The translations under genes and the position numbers were made by a program. Below, one piece after another: positions 53,218 through 63,897 of a DNA stretch of 64,000 nucleotides. Origin of the DNA: Lucinisca nassula (taxonomy: Eukaryota > Mollusca > Bivalvia > Lucinida > Lucinidae); contig OY757021.1 of assembly GCA_963580285.1 (NCBI GenBank), forward strand, positions 93,669,221-93,733,220, read 5' to 3'. The first letter of the stretch is position 1; every line of letters begins with the position of its first letter. Below the pieces are notes generated by a model, which saw only the letters and a program-made list of their open reading frames with translations, did not search any database and was not told where the DNA came from.

Positions 53218-54386
53218 ACTTTCCGAGAAATGAAACCTTGTGAACAATAAACCATACCTGCCAACACTCCCGATTTGAGCGTGACTCTACGATTTATTGT
53301 ATGTCTCACTCCCCCACGATCGTTTTTTGAAAATGGCCCAAATCTCATGAATTTCAATGCATCTCACGCTTAGAAATTCGCTTAATTCGCCATACCGGAT
53401 ATTTACATATGCAAACTGGTTATTATCGGCTTTTCTGAATCGCAAATATATGCAATTAGAGCCGGGATACAGAACTATTGGAAAATCACAGGTATATTTG
53501 GACTATTATCAGCTGATTATTAGCAAATCTATTATTGGACAGGTAAATAAACAAAACTATCCATCTTGTCTATAATCTATCTATCGGTAAATTTCTAAGT
53601 TTAATCCTCAAAATAATCATACATCAAGGCATCCCTGCGTTACAAAAATATTACAGAAATCATATTTAGCCATTTAATTTCTTCATTACATTCTAATAAT
53701 CTTCAATAAAAATGATCTTTTTTCTCTTTTTTCTTACATTTTACAAGGCACCCAAAATGTTGTGTGGCGACCGATGGCCTATCTTGCATTTATTTTATGA
53801 ATCTAAGAACATGCAAACATTAACAAAAACGCTCAAAGTATTGATCAGTTATTTATTTTAGCATAAATATGTTCAGTTTTTAATAAGATTTGACGTCACA
53901 AAATGAATCATTGTATCTGACTTGTAAAGCGACCTTTAAAACTAAGTAACATATATTTGGACAGTACACAATTTCATACATCTCACCCCTGCTAAAAATG
54001 CATATGTTTTATGCTAGGTGGGTGAGCTAGCACTTCCTTTTTTAATGGGTTCTTGGTCTGGTTAAAAGCTGAAATGTATTGGTGGTGGGGTTCAATTTAT
54101 TTTTTTTTATGGGTGGTGGGTCTTTGAAAAAGGTAGCACCCATCCCCCCTCTCCCCCAACGGTTAGGGAAAAAAATCTCACTCTTCCAAATTTTTCCTGA
54201 AAATTCCCCGCGAGCCAAATACTAAAAAAGAAGGTGAAAAATGGTCCGCCGCGTGCAGTCTCACTCTTTGGACTTTCTCAATGTTGGCAGGTATGAATAA
54301 ACCCAGATCAGACTGTGCAGAACTTCCAGCTGATCTGAGTCTTTTCTGTGTGTGCATACGCATTCAGTGCATTTCTCGGAAAGCAT
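53218..54386. repeat. 14-bp inverted repeat enclosing the hAT-like insertion
   Basis: CTTTCCGAGAAATG at the left (about 53219) and CATTTCTCGGAAAG at the right (ending about 54382) are perfect complements. With the inner insertion removed they lie ~130 bp apart, so a small foldback or TIR repeat was the target of the insertion. Confidence 0.65.
53254..54295. mobile_element. hAT-like MITE, 1.04 kb, perfect 8-bp target duplication
   Basis: Ends ATACCTGCCAACA (left) and TGTTGGCAGGTAT plus G (right). The flanks AATAAACC at 53246-53253 and 54296-54303 are identical, the 8-bp size usual for hAT. No transposase frame. It sits inside the 7.2-kb element and therefore inserted after it, unless carried with it. 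Confidence 0.88.
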
Positions 54387-54424
54387 TTCTGATGCCACCA
54401 CCATATGACATCATAGCTCATTAA

Positions 54425-54565
54425 CTACCGTCTTTGTCGGACATATATTACAACAGATTAAACTGCTTCCTGCACTCACGAAAAAAAATCTTTTTACGTA
54501 AGATCAGCCTGTACATCGAGCTCCTCGTTTGCTGCTCTCTGCATATCCCAGAAGCCATACTACAA
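54425..54565 (+). repeat. Dispersed repeat family R, partial copy
   Basis: TTTGTCGGACATATATTACA, AGATTAAACTGC, AAGATCAGCCTGTACATC and CCCAGAAGCCATACTAC line up in order with 60200-60405. The copy is cut at the right by copy D of the 530-bp repeat. Confidence 0.6.
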
Positions 54566-54589
54566 CAGATTTGAAAAAAGAGCAAAGTA

Positions 54590-55158
54590 GAAGTAAAACA
54601 AAGATCAGGAATTGATACAATTAACTTACTCCACCCATAAAAGACACCAAAGGGAAAGAAATACAAACATTAAGCGACCAGACCATAATGGAAACCTAAA
54701 CAAAGGAAGGCCATAAGGACAGTTACTTTCCCACAAAATGGCCATATGGCCATCCAAAACCAAAAGACACAAGTGATACACACAGAAAGTAACAAACAAC
54801 AACATAAATAAATCGCCACAGAAGAGCCGCCTTGGAACGGTCAGTGGAAAGAATTCCACTGGGGGCTTAAATCGATTTTACGTGGCCACAATCCTCGCCC
54901 TTACTTCCGTCGCGTTTTAGACAAAAAATTTGTTCAGTCCGCATGAAGGCCTCCTAACTCATCAGTGCAACATCTCCGTGAACACAAAAAATCAAAGAAA
55001 CACAGAGGTGAGACAATGGTGAGGACTCGACAGCAAGAAACCACTGAAATGCTGGAGCAAAAGAAAACCAACAGTTAGACTCCGATGGGCCTAACCAGAG
55101 ACAGAGCATCGGGCACCAACCAACATTACCAAGAATTAGATCTCTCTAATTCTCAATA
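54590..55158 (-). mobile_element. Dispersed ~530-bp non-coding repeat, copy D
   Basis: Same orientation as copy A. Right end carries GACAGAGCATCGGGCACCAA and the hairpin AGAATTAGA-TCTC-TCTAATTCT (about 55133-55154), a plausible terminal structure. Strand set as for copy C. Confidence 0.8.
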
Positions 55159-55915
55159 AGCCTTTACGTTGGAGCCGTCATAGAATCAACGACTGATCTG
55201 TGACTTCACCTGTCTGTTACGAGATGGAATAGGAAACCTCTCTGGTGCTTATGCACATCTAAATTATTTTAGTAGATATATGGTAGGGCGGTGCGAGTGA
55301 AATATTTTAGGTGAAATATGGTACGCAAACTGTGCTGCTCCATGAACAAGTCATGCACATATCATACGATGTATGCATGAGTGGTTTATAGAGAGCTGTT
55401 TTTACAATACAGGGGGCCGCTATAAGGCCGAGTCCTATAGAATTTGCCTAAAAATCGCCAACCGCCAAATTGTGCCATATATGATTTTTATTCCCGTCAC
55501 GTGTTGTGTGGTTGTTCGTTTTGACAGGAGTCATGTCATTGATTTATAGGGTCGTTTCATCAATTTTTCCTATGGGAAATATACTATTTGAACGCAAATC
55601 CATTATCTACTCGATTTTTGCTATCTAGCTTTATTTGTGGCCGGTATCTCCACCTCGCCACGAATTGAGCAAGGTAATATGAGTAGGCATGATTTTCTGG
55701 TAGTATTCATAGATATATAAACCCTGAGAAAAACGAACACTTTAGCAGCAGGTCAAGTTGTAACGTATACCTACAACATCGTGTCGGGAAATAGAAAGTA
55801 TATTGAAAGGTATGTTAAATCTATGTTTAGTATTATTTTTGTATGAACATGCTTGTAGGTTTTGGAGGGGTTTACTTCTAGTATACCCCAACTTTCTGAA
55901 GCCTATTCTGAATTC
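55159..55915. other. Unassigned sequence
   Basis: No gene, known repeat or strong palindrome recognised. Confidence 0.45.
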
Positions 55916-56085
55916 ACTGTTGTGGCCTGTAGTGATTAGGCTACTAGCTTTGCCAGCTAGACGTCGCAGGATTGATCCCAGGCTTCTCCAGTAGTAGAAT
56001 GAGTCTTTCTAAGTGAGGTCCTGTCTCATGCTGACCCTAGATGTTGGTGAGACGTAAAGTTTGGACACCCGCTCATTCTAGATTC
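55916..56085 (+). mobile_element. Old tRNA-derived SINE copy
   Basis: TGTAGTGATTAGGCTACTAG (A-box region) and GCAGGATTGATCCCAGGCTT (B box), followed by TGAGGTCCTGTCTCATGCTG and GGTGAGACGTAAAGTTTGGA, correspond in order to the SINE at 47765-47927 read on its own strand. No clean target duplication, so it is older. Confidence 0.75.
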
Positions 56086-57590
56086 ATTTAGGCTTTTAGA
56101 CCCCTTTTGTAGAATGTAATTAATAAACGCCGGGTCACTTGTTTGATCCATGACTTTTGACTAGCTGTGGTTAGAAAACCGTGGTTCTGTCCCAATATGA
56201 TATTAGGTGTAGAGGGGACGTAAACTTAAGACGGGTTTAACCATATCTTCATCATCAGGGCAAACTCTTACAAGAGCCTGTTGGGTTATCCGTGATGATG
56301 AATTTTATTCTACAAGCATGTTCACGTTGATTAGAAATAATTTTGTTCAAGAAGAATTACGAGTTCATTTTGTAATGATGCCGTTTTTGTCTGATAACTC
56401 AGTTTGTGCATGTATGTACATATAAAGAACGTGATGATGATAAGTGAGAGTATTTGGTCGCCACACGTCATAACGGCCTGAGCGGGGGGGATGACGTCAG
56501 CTGCGTCATCGGCGTCGCGAGGACGGTTGTGACGGGGTGCCTACCAAATACAGAGAGAATTTACGGCAAACAGTGTTGGCCCTTATGAGACACTAACAAA
56601 TGTTGTGGATTATAGATGAAAATCTTCTGTTGTAGTTTCTATCTGTTATTTATGTATTGAATTTGTGAATAGCTATATTTGTGAGCCGTGTCGCGGAGAA
56701 GGATATGAAATAGAGATTGTTATGTTTCCTGTAATTGGCAGCTGACCAGGTAGCGCAAAGGCGTGGTCTGTTCAATTGCCTCTTACTTGTGATAATGTAG
56801 TGAGCACAAATTTGATGAGTATTATGCTCAGTAGTAGTGAGCATTAATTGATTTCTGTAGTGCTCAGTAAGGAAACATGAATTTTGAGTATTATTGTGTC
56901 AAGCGCTGGGTGCTGATAATTTGATGCACAGTCAAGTTGAGTTCTGCTGTACGATTATTTGTCGCATGCACTAATCAGCCTGTATGTCTGGTCGGCGCAT
57001 GCGCAATAACGGTATATGCATGAACATATTCTTACTTCTCCGGGAGGGGGATCATGATATAGCATGTATGTTTTGTGACTCGTGTCTTAGTCCAGTTATC
57101 GTAATTTGCAGGCACGACAATGTGTGACCTGCTGCTCCCTGCTTCATAGCAGCAGGTACTGGTACGACGCTAGGCGTTAGGGTCCAGCAAGGGCGGACAG
57201 ACCGCCGTAATCAGCGTAGACCAGAATCAGAATCATTGTTCATTGTCAACAAATGTGAGACCATAAAAGAGGTCAACTAACCTGCAGGATATTCGGACGA
57301 TCGCTAAACCTGTGATTGGCAACCTGTGATCGGCAACTATGTCGATAGACTAGTGTGCAGTTTGCACTAGTTCGCGAGAGGAAGTTTCACGCGAGAGGGG
57401 GATTCACCCTAAGTTATAAACTGGCCAGTCGCGTCTTGTGTTGTTTCTTTTTTTGTTTTTGTTGTTGTTTTTGTTGTTTGCTTCTGTAGGTATTCACGTC
57501 ACCCGTTCCGAGCACAGAACATTGTTTTGCCTTCGGAGCGGACGTCGTGAGTTGGCTACAGAAGCAACAAATTGTGATGTTTTGTGTGAG
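56086..57590. other. Unassigned sequence
   Basis: No gene recognised. Two small features: TATTTGGT at about 56450 with its complement ACCAAATA at about 56545 around a GC-rich 90 bp, and CCAGAATCAGAATCATTGTT at about 57222, which resembles the complemented tail of a non-LTR element. Confidence 0.45.
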
Positions 57591-57724
57591 TAAGTGTTAA
57601 ATGTAGATACTGTAAATAATTCATGTCATTCATCTAACATCTTTCTTGTGCCTTACCCCGCAGCTGCCCGTACACCTGTCAGAGATCACGCTCGGTTGTC
57701 TTGTCAGCATGGGGGTTTGCGGGA

Positions 57725-57990
57725 CGCCGTAAACCAACATGTAACACTGTCGCACAGTTTACTGTCATGTTTTCCAAAAATTGGATGCGAAGACCGTGTG
57801 TGCAAACTTTCGATGACGTGTTATTGAAAAACGTGGGAAAATTTCAGACTGCAACAAATGCACGTTCAAAATGACAGCGGGGAATTAAGCGCGACATGAC
57901 AAAAACTATATATGTGTGACCAGCGAAGACTACGATCATCCTGCGCATCTATGGAGGCTTAGCTTTCTGTTCATGGAGATAGTGAAAATA
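57725..57990 (+). repeat. Dispersed repeat family R, copy
   Basis: TTATTGAAAAACGTGGGAAA, ACGTTCAAAATGACAGCGGG, GACCAGCGAAGACTACGATC and ATCCTGCGCATC match 60540-60690 in order. A shorter relative (GCACGTGAAATAAATGACG, GGCGGGAAATTCTCACAC) lies inside the TIR element at about 20240-20300. Confidence 0.7.
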
Positions 57991-58880
57991 CTTGAGAGAT
58001 TTACACAAGCTGTCTGCATTATTTATGTTTGTTGAAGCTTGCACACTTGTCTGATTATCGCTACAGGTGGTAAAACATGATTTGGATAATTTTTATTGTC
58101 ACAAAAGTAATCTGATTATTGAGAGGGGTCATACCGTGACGGTCTGCATACCGCAAGAAATGTGCGCCATTGTCCTTTTTTATGCGTCCGAGACATGGGT
58201 TTTATGCACCATGCGCTTCCGAAAACAAATTTCATTCAAAATTTGTGGGTTCCGACCGTTTCCTAATTTTGCCTCTCTTACCGGTCCATGGAAAATACCT
58301 GTTGATTACAGGAGACAACAGACGTTTTACCCTCTGGTAATAGTTTTTTCTTATTTATTTTGTTTCCAGTGGTGGTTCTATTGGCTTGCATGAACGGTTT
58401 TGAATGTGCTAAGTACTGGAGATTTTGGATTATAATTATGGGTTACTTCAAAGCGTCGGCTTCTTCAGAAGTAGCCACGTGCCATATCCCTGACCCATTT
58501 GAACTGTAACTGGCTAATTGTTATTGTATTTGATTAGCACAGACCACTTACCGTTAACTGACAGCTCGCGGCAATTGATTAAAAAACCAGCTTTTAAATA
58601 GCGATGCTTACGATATGCATTTTTATTCTAGGCTCACAGTTATTTAGAGACAAACATGGATGTTTTTGATGTTTTTTTGTTGTTTTTTTTTGGCAGAAGC
58701 ACACCATTTTCATGCGTAAATACGACCAGATTGTCCTTTAATGAAAGCGCTTTTTAATGAATATGTACTTAAATACTTTAACCATGAAAAATTGAAAGAC
58801 CGTTTTTGCACATAAAATGTTTGGAATATTCATGATAGAAAAAATAATTAGGGTCGGCGGGAAAAAGCAAGGCACAGTCG
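57991..58880. other. Unassigned sequence inside the 7.2-kb element
   Basis: The longest frame (58067-58393, plus) shows no family resemblance. No repeat recognised. Confidence 0.45.
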
Positions 58881-58918
58881 GGTAACCAGAACCACACATA
58901 TATTTTGTATTGGCCTTA

Positions 58919-59428
58919 TCTGCATAATATTGCATTTAACTGGCTGAAATCTCATGCCCCATTTTCGGGCCCAACATCCTAATCTATCTATGTAAGCCTG
59001 GAGTTTCAGTGAGTCATCTGTATCTCTAATTTCCCGGTAACAAACATAGTAGTCTGCCAACAGTCTTATTTCTGAGTCAATGTCAGCGGAGATATCATTG
59101 GTGTACAGGGAGAACAATAGAGGACCAAGAACAGTCCCTTGCGGGACTCCAGACAAAACTGGCGCCCATACTGAAGATTCACCATTAACAACAACCCGCT
59201 GTTTTCTGTAGCAAAGGAAGGAATCTATCCATTTTAGAGTCTTTCCTCCAATTCCATAACCAAATAATTTGGATTTAAGTAGTTCATGCGGAGGGGTGTC
59301 AAAAGCCTTCTCGAAGTCCAGAATAAATGTGTCCACCTGCCCCCCTTTGTCCAGGATTTTTGCCCAATCATTAATAACCGTGCTCAAATGAGTTTCGCAA
59401 CTATGCCTTTTCCTAAATGCATGTTGTC
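58919..59428 (-). pseudogene. Non-LTR retrotransposon reverse transcriptase, central part
   Basis: Fingers and palm of a CR1/Jockey-type reverse transcriptase: RQHAFRKRHSCETHLS, FILDFEKAFDTPPHELL (first catalytic Asp), VVNGESSVWAPVLSGVPQGT, VLGPLLFSLYTNDIS and WGMRFQPVKCNIMQI. The catalytic F/YADD box is changed to LADYY, losing the second aspartate, so the copy is inactive. The left end stops at the TTA duplication of the 7.2-kb element and continues at 51709. The right end stops at 59428, where a TAGGGCTG-starting insertion begins; upstream protein is missing from the window. Confidence 0.9.
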
Positions 59429-59999
59429 TAGGGCTGACTATGGAGGCCAATTTTGACTATCGTGATAGTATTGCTATCGTGGAAACTACTATCACGATAC
59501 TACCACTATCGCAGCATACTATCACGATACTATCGTGATACTATCGGGTACTGTTATAAATGATTCATAGATGGTAATATCACTCACACAAAAATGGCTA
59601 AGAGTGACAGAACGAGTTAGGAAAATTGCAATGGCCTAAAATTGTACCGGTATGTCTATTGTGACAGTGTGTTTCAACATCAGCATTCATTCCCTCGGGG
59701 CTATTCCAGAAAAAAACATCATGGGGAGACGGCTCTTTATATATCCCCACCACCTAAAAATAGCTTGCTGCTTCCAGTATATATGCCTGTCAGAGATGGT
59801 TATCATAGCTTTAATACCTATACACATACACCTTTGCAGTGTTTGAGATTTTCTGCTTGTGGAAACTGACATGCTGATCAGTGATCATTCTTCGATTGTT
59901 TGATGTTTGCCGCCTGTACTAAATTAATCTGTGGATTCAGTTAATTAGGTAACCCGATTAATCATTGCATAGTATTACGTAATCACAGCACGAAATTTT

Positions 60000-60174
60000 A
60001 GCACCTCTTTAAGGGCAACATGAATCTAACAAACTGCATTAACTTGATTTTACATATTTTTTTATTTGAAGTTAACATCAAAAGCTAGACTATCAAAATA
60101 TAAGTATTTAGCAGTGATCAAGTTGGTGTTTTCATTTAGCAATATGCAGTGTTTTTGTTATCTGCGAGTCCTGC
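60000..60174. other. Unassigned AT-rich sequence
   Basis: Inside the preceding element; nothing coding recognised. Confidence 0.4.
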
Positions 60175-60770
60175 TTCAGATACTCATAATGCTCATCTAT
60201 CGTGTTTGTCGGACGCAAAAAGAGTCACATATACAACAAGTTAAACTGCATTATACCGTTGTTTATTATACATTTACCTATGTGAATGAGTCAGCACACA
60301 GCAAAAACAAACATTTCTTCATACAAAAGATCAGCTTGTGCATCTTGCAAATGTCTTCAAAACTAAACAGGGAAGTGACGTTTGTCCCAGAAGCCACACT
60401 ACGGAAGGCTAATACAAACAGCCAACATTTATATATAACTGCGCAGGCTGATCTTAGCCTTCACATGTCACACAGGTTTCATTGTCATATTTTCAAAACG
60501 TTGCATGCAACAACTGTGTGAGCAAAAGATCATTTGCTGTTTTGTTATTGAAAAACGCGGGAAAATTTCTGACTGCCTCAACAGCACGTGCAAAAATGAC
60601 GGCGGGAAATTCACCACACAGCAAAAAAACATGATACACATATTATGCAACCAGCGAAGACTCAGATCATGATGCACATATGTGAAGATTTATCAGTCTG
60701 TCCTGATTACAGCTGCATGGATATCATAAGCAAAAATACTTGTGTCATTACACAACAGTACAGGTATATA
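60175..60770 (+). repeat. Dispersed repeat family R, longest copy
   Basis: Contains the segments shared with 54425-54565 and with 57725-57990, in that order, so this copy joins two parts of the family. Key blocks: GTTTGTCGGACGCAAAAAGA, TGTCCCAGAAGCCACACTAC, CTGCGCAGGCTGATCTTAGC, GAAAAACGCGGGAAAATTTC, GACGGCGGGAAATTC and CAACCAGCGAAGACTC. No coding frame with family resemblance. Confidence 0.7.
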
Positions 60771-60856
60771 CATGTAACTATATTTTCAAAGTCTATCTAA
60801 GAAAAAAAAACTATCAAAACTATCGATAGTTGAATGAACTATCGGCCAGAGTTCTC

Positions 60857-61985
60857 ACTAGGATTTTGAAAACAGGAGTTTAAGAATCCATCCATGGAAA
60901 AAGTTGGATTCAAATCTGAAAAGTTGGGAGTCAAATTTTGAAAAGTTGGAGTTTGACCCTAAAAACGAGTGTCAATTATGGCTAAATGCGTACAGCTGTA
61001 GAGTGTGACTCCAAAACATTTTGGGGCTTGAACCCTTGTTCTGCTTAACATGACAAACCATTTTCTTGCAGTGGAGATCCAGATCAGATGGCTTCCATCT
61101 AATCTGGATTTACACTGTCACTCAGATTGTGAATTTGAATGGATAAATTACATTAGGCTTTGAAAGTCAGGAGTGGACTGGGTTAATTAATTTATTCATC
61201 AGGATATGGGTTTAAATTGAGTGTGAGCAGTTAACAGTAGTACAGGCTCTGATCAGGCTTCACAAACAGGACAAGTCCGTTCAGGCCATGCACTACATCC
61301 TAGTTCATAAAATGGCACATGAAACTTTTGGATTCTTTGATATGTTACACGACCATGTCCTGGAAATTTTGATTTTTGACCGGCCCCCACCCACGGCCCC
61401 GGCCCACCCCTAGGGGCGTGATCAAAATTCCGAAAGTGGCATGCACTCCCCAGACCAAAGATCTGTCAGTTCCCAAAGTTTCAAGTTTCTATCTATCACC
61501 GTCTAGTTATCCGGTAAGACGGACGTATGACGAAGACCATTACAATAGCCCCACGTGGGGACAAAAAAAAGAAAAAAAAAAAAAAACAGTGCAAGCCCAG
61601 ATCAGATGCCCAGGTGTTTGTTCAGGACCTCCAGTTCAACACTTGATAATTAATTTCTTTCATTCAAATAGGCCTAATCAAGGTAACTTGATAATGCAAC
61701 AAACTCGAGCCATAATTTTCTTTAATCGTAATAAAGACGATTTATACACTAGATTATCGCATCCTTTAATCCGACATTTTTTCAACAATCAAATTACCGA
61801 TAATCCAACCGTGTATACAAGTATCCGGAAACAAAACAGTCAATTAATGTTAATCAGCCACGAGATTGCTGCATCTTGCAAAATGCAAGACTGACCTGCC
61901 AATCTTCTAGCCTTCTTCTTCTTCTTGTTGAGGTATTCTCCGCCTATATACAGGCGCACGTGTCCTCTGACGAGTTCACTAAAAT
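60857..61985. other. Unassigned interior of the 3.06-kb element
   Basis: Includes an A-rich run (about 61565-61586). The 172-residue plus-strand frame at 61376-61894 is low in complexity at its start and shows no family motif, so I do not call it a gene. Confidence 0.45.
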
Positions 61986-61989
61986 TCGG

Positions 61990-63669
61990 TCATGTTCTGG
62001 AATTTTTACCATATGAGGGGTCAGCAGCCATATTATCCCCCGAGGACTCCTTGATAGAGTTGTACAAAAAAAGTCTTTTTAGGTGGAGTTTATAACACAA
62101 CCATCTGGCCTTTGATTCTATGTTGTTTATCAGTTCGGTATCATCCGGAATAACATCTGGGACCAGTTTCTGACAGTCAACAATGAGTTGAACTAATGTG
62201 TTATTGTCTGTAATAAGATCTGACCAAGCATCATGCCCTAGTGCCTCTCGAAAACATCTCTTCACGCCTACCAGGTGTTGATTTCTCACGTCGCTGAGCG
62301 CTGGACACCTTACTAACATGTGTACTATATCCTCGTCTTCCAGACAACACAAGGGACACACTGCGTCTGATGCTCCTTCCAGGTTAAATTTCTTACGATG
62401 AGTTTGGAGAATATACGTGCCAGTCAATATGCGCGACTTAATGATGGCTCTTGACACGTCCAATCGATTCGATTGTACGGCATCCCATACCAGGTGAGTA
62501 ATCCCGGCTTGTAGCGCAGGTATATGACATCGGGACAGCGTTGATTTATTCTCAGCTTCTTCTTGAAGGGATCGCGTCCAGTAACCTCTTATCGCGTTTC
62601 TGACAGTCAGTTTCCATTTATCCTTACTGTATGTTTGAATCTCCTCTCGTGGAGGAAGCCTATACTTCTCAATGATATCGGATATGAGCCGGAAGAAACT
62701 ACCATTATTTTGTAACAGAATTTGCCGTTTCCATATTTTTTGAACTGTTTCATTATCACATTTTATAATTGAATAAAATAGTCCCAATTGTTTTTTCTCA
62801 AGTTCCGCTTTGACTGGTAGTGCGCCCAGAAGCAAGTATGCCGCAGAATTTGCCGTTCGTGTAGGTAATGATTGTATATTTTTCAAAATTTCCAGATGGA
62901 ATTGCTCCAGTTCATTCATCTGCTTACCACTGAGCGGCAAAACTTCCATACCATAAAGGAGTCTCGGTAGTACATAAACTTGATATATTTTAAAAGACGT
63001 TTTTGGATTCAACCCGTTACACCCATGTTAACCAGTTTTGATTAATGCGTACAAAGTTCTTCTAGCTAGACTTATCCGTTTGTTAACGTTCAGTTTGTTT
63101 TCATCCTTAATACTCCGAATGAGACCCAGATGTTCGGTACCGCTATCCTGGTTAATTTCAGAGGCTCCTATGACCCACTTCCTATCCTTATCCTTTTCTT
63201 TACTCTCTCTAGTAGTTATTCTCTGTATTAGTGTTGATTTTATTGGGTGTATTTTATAACGCCGTTCCCCCGAATAAGATCCTTTCATATTTAGCATTAC
63301 TTGCAGTTCATCGGGACAGTTTGACAGAAACAGGAAATCGTCCGCTACCGCGAGTGTACCGGTGTATATCGTTCCAATATGGGCTCCAAGCGCACTGTTT
63401 TCAAGCTCCTTCAGGAGTGGGTTGACATACATCTTGTATAAATGCGGGGACAGAATTCCTCCCTGCCTGACTCCCTGGCCGATTTCGAAGCTGTCGCTGA
63501 GATCCCCTTGCCATTTGACCTTCGACGACATATTGCTATATAAACTGTCTACTACTTTCCATAGATCGAGTGACACACCCTCTTCAAACAGAGACTTTTT
63601 CAGAACGACGCTCTGATTGGCCGAGAGAGTAATACAGACGACTGTCCTCGCCAGGTAATGCTTGAACAA
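61990..63669 (-). pseudogene. Non-LTR retrotransposon reverse transcriptase and C-terminal zinc-finger region, one in-frame stop
   Basis: The N-terminal part (63669-63021) gives LWKVVDSLYSNMSSKVKW, GQGVRQGGILSPHLYKMYVN and VADDFLFLSN, the palm with a catalytic ADD box. A single TAA at 63021-63023 interrupts the frame. The same frame continues as NPKTSFKIYQVYVLPRLLYG and onward to 61990, including CPLCCLEDEDIVHMLVRCPAL, a C-terminal Cys-His finger common in Jockey/I/CR1-type elements. The 5' end is truncated at about 63630, before the first catalytic aspartate, as is usual for incomplete reverse transcription. It differs in family from the fragments at 51033-51709 and 58919-59428. Dead copy, although a one-base change accounts for the visible stop. 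Confidence 0.88.
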
Positions 63670-63897
63670 GCCTGGCGGCGACGATTAACGGTAAACTTTT
63701 GATCCGCAAGCGGTGGCTAAATTTGGAGATCAATTGGACACCCGCTGTCATCTTTTGATGTGACTGAGGCCATTTTTACACTGGATTACGGACACGTCAG
63801 ACGAAAAAAAATTGGCGTAATTAAGAATCCACGACAGCAAATTTTACGCGTACAAAAGCAAAAACAGGCGTAAAAATACGCCGGATTCGGCGTATCC
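63670..63897. other. Short unassigned segment to the element end
   Basis: Non-coding; includes the GGCGTA/TACGCC hairpin near 63868-63883. Confidence 0.4.

Larger units (their letters stand above)
51710..58915. mobile_element. 7.2-kb TIR element (PIF/Harbinger-like ends) splitting a retrotransposon
   Basis: The left end is GACCAAAACAAAATATATGT at 51710; the right end, complemented, is GGCCAATACAAAATATATGT up to 58915. The termini agree at 26 of the first 28 bases. Flanks are TTA at 51707-51709 and 58916-58918. A TWA target duplication and GGCC-type ends fit PIF/Harbinger. Removing the span plus one TTA joins two reverse transcriptase halves at consecutive codons. I see no transposase or Myb-like frame inside; the interior is a mix of other repeats (hAT-like 53254-54295, copy D of the 530-bp repeat, a SINE). 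It is either non-autonomous or decayed by nested insertions. Confidence 0.75.

Noticed and set aside
56449..56552. Small TIR element (TATTTGGT/ACCAAATA)
   Set aside because: Inverted arms are only 8-9 bp and no clear target duplication is visible; chance is likely.
57594..58393. Possible transposase of the 7.2-kb Harbinger-like element
   Set aside because: Frames at 57594-57827 and 58067-58393 show no DDE or Myb-like motif that I can recognise and overlap a dispersed repeat.
60065..60521. 151-residue plus-strand frame
   Set aside because: It overlaps the dispersed repeat family R, whose other copies do not keep this frame.
61376..61894. 172-residue plus-strand frame
   Set aside because: Proline-rich start, lysine run from an A tract, no family motif, and it lies inside a transposon interior.
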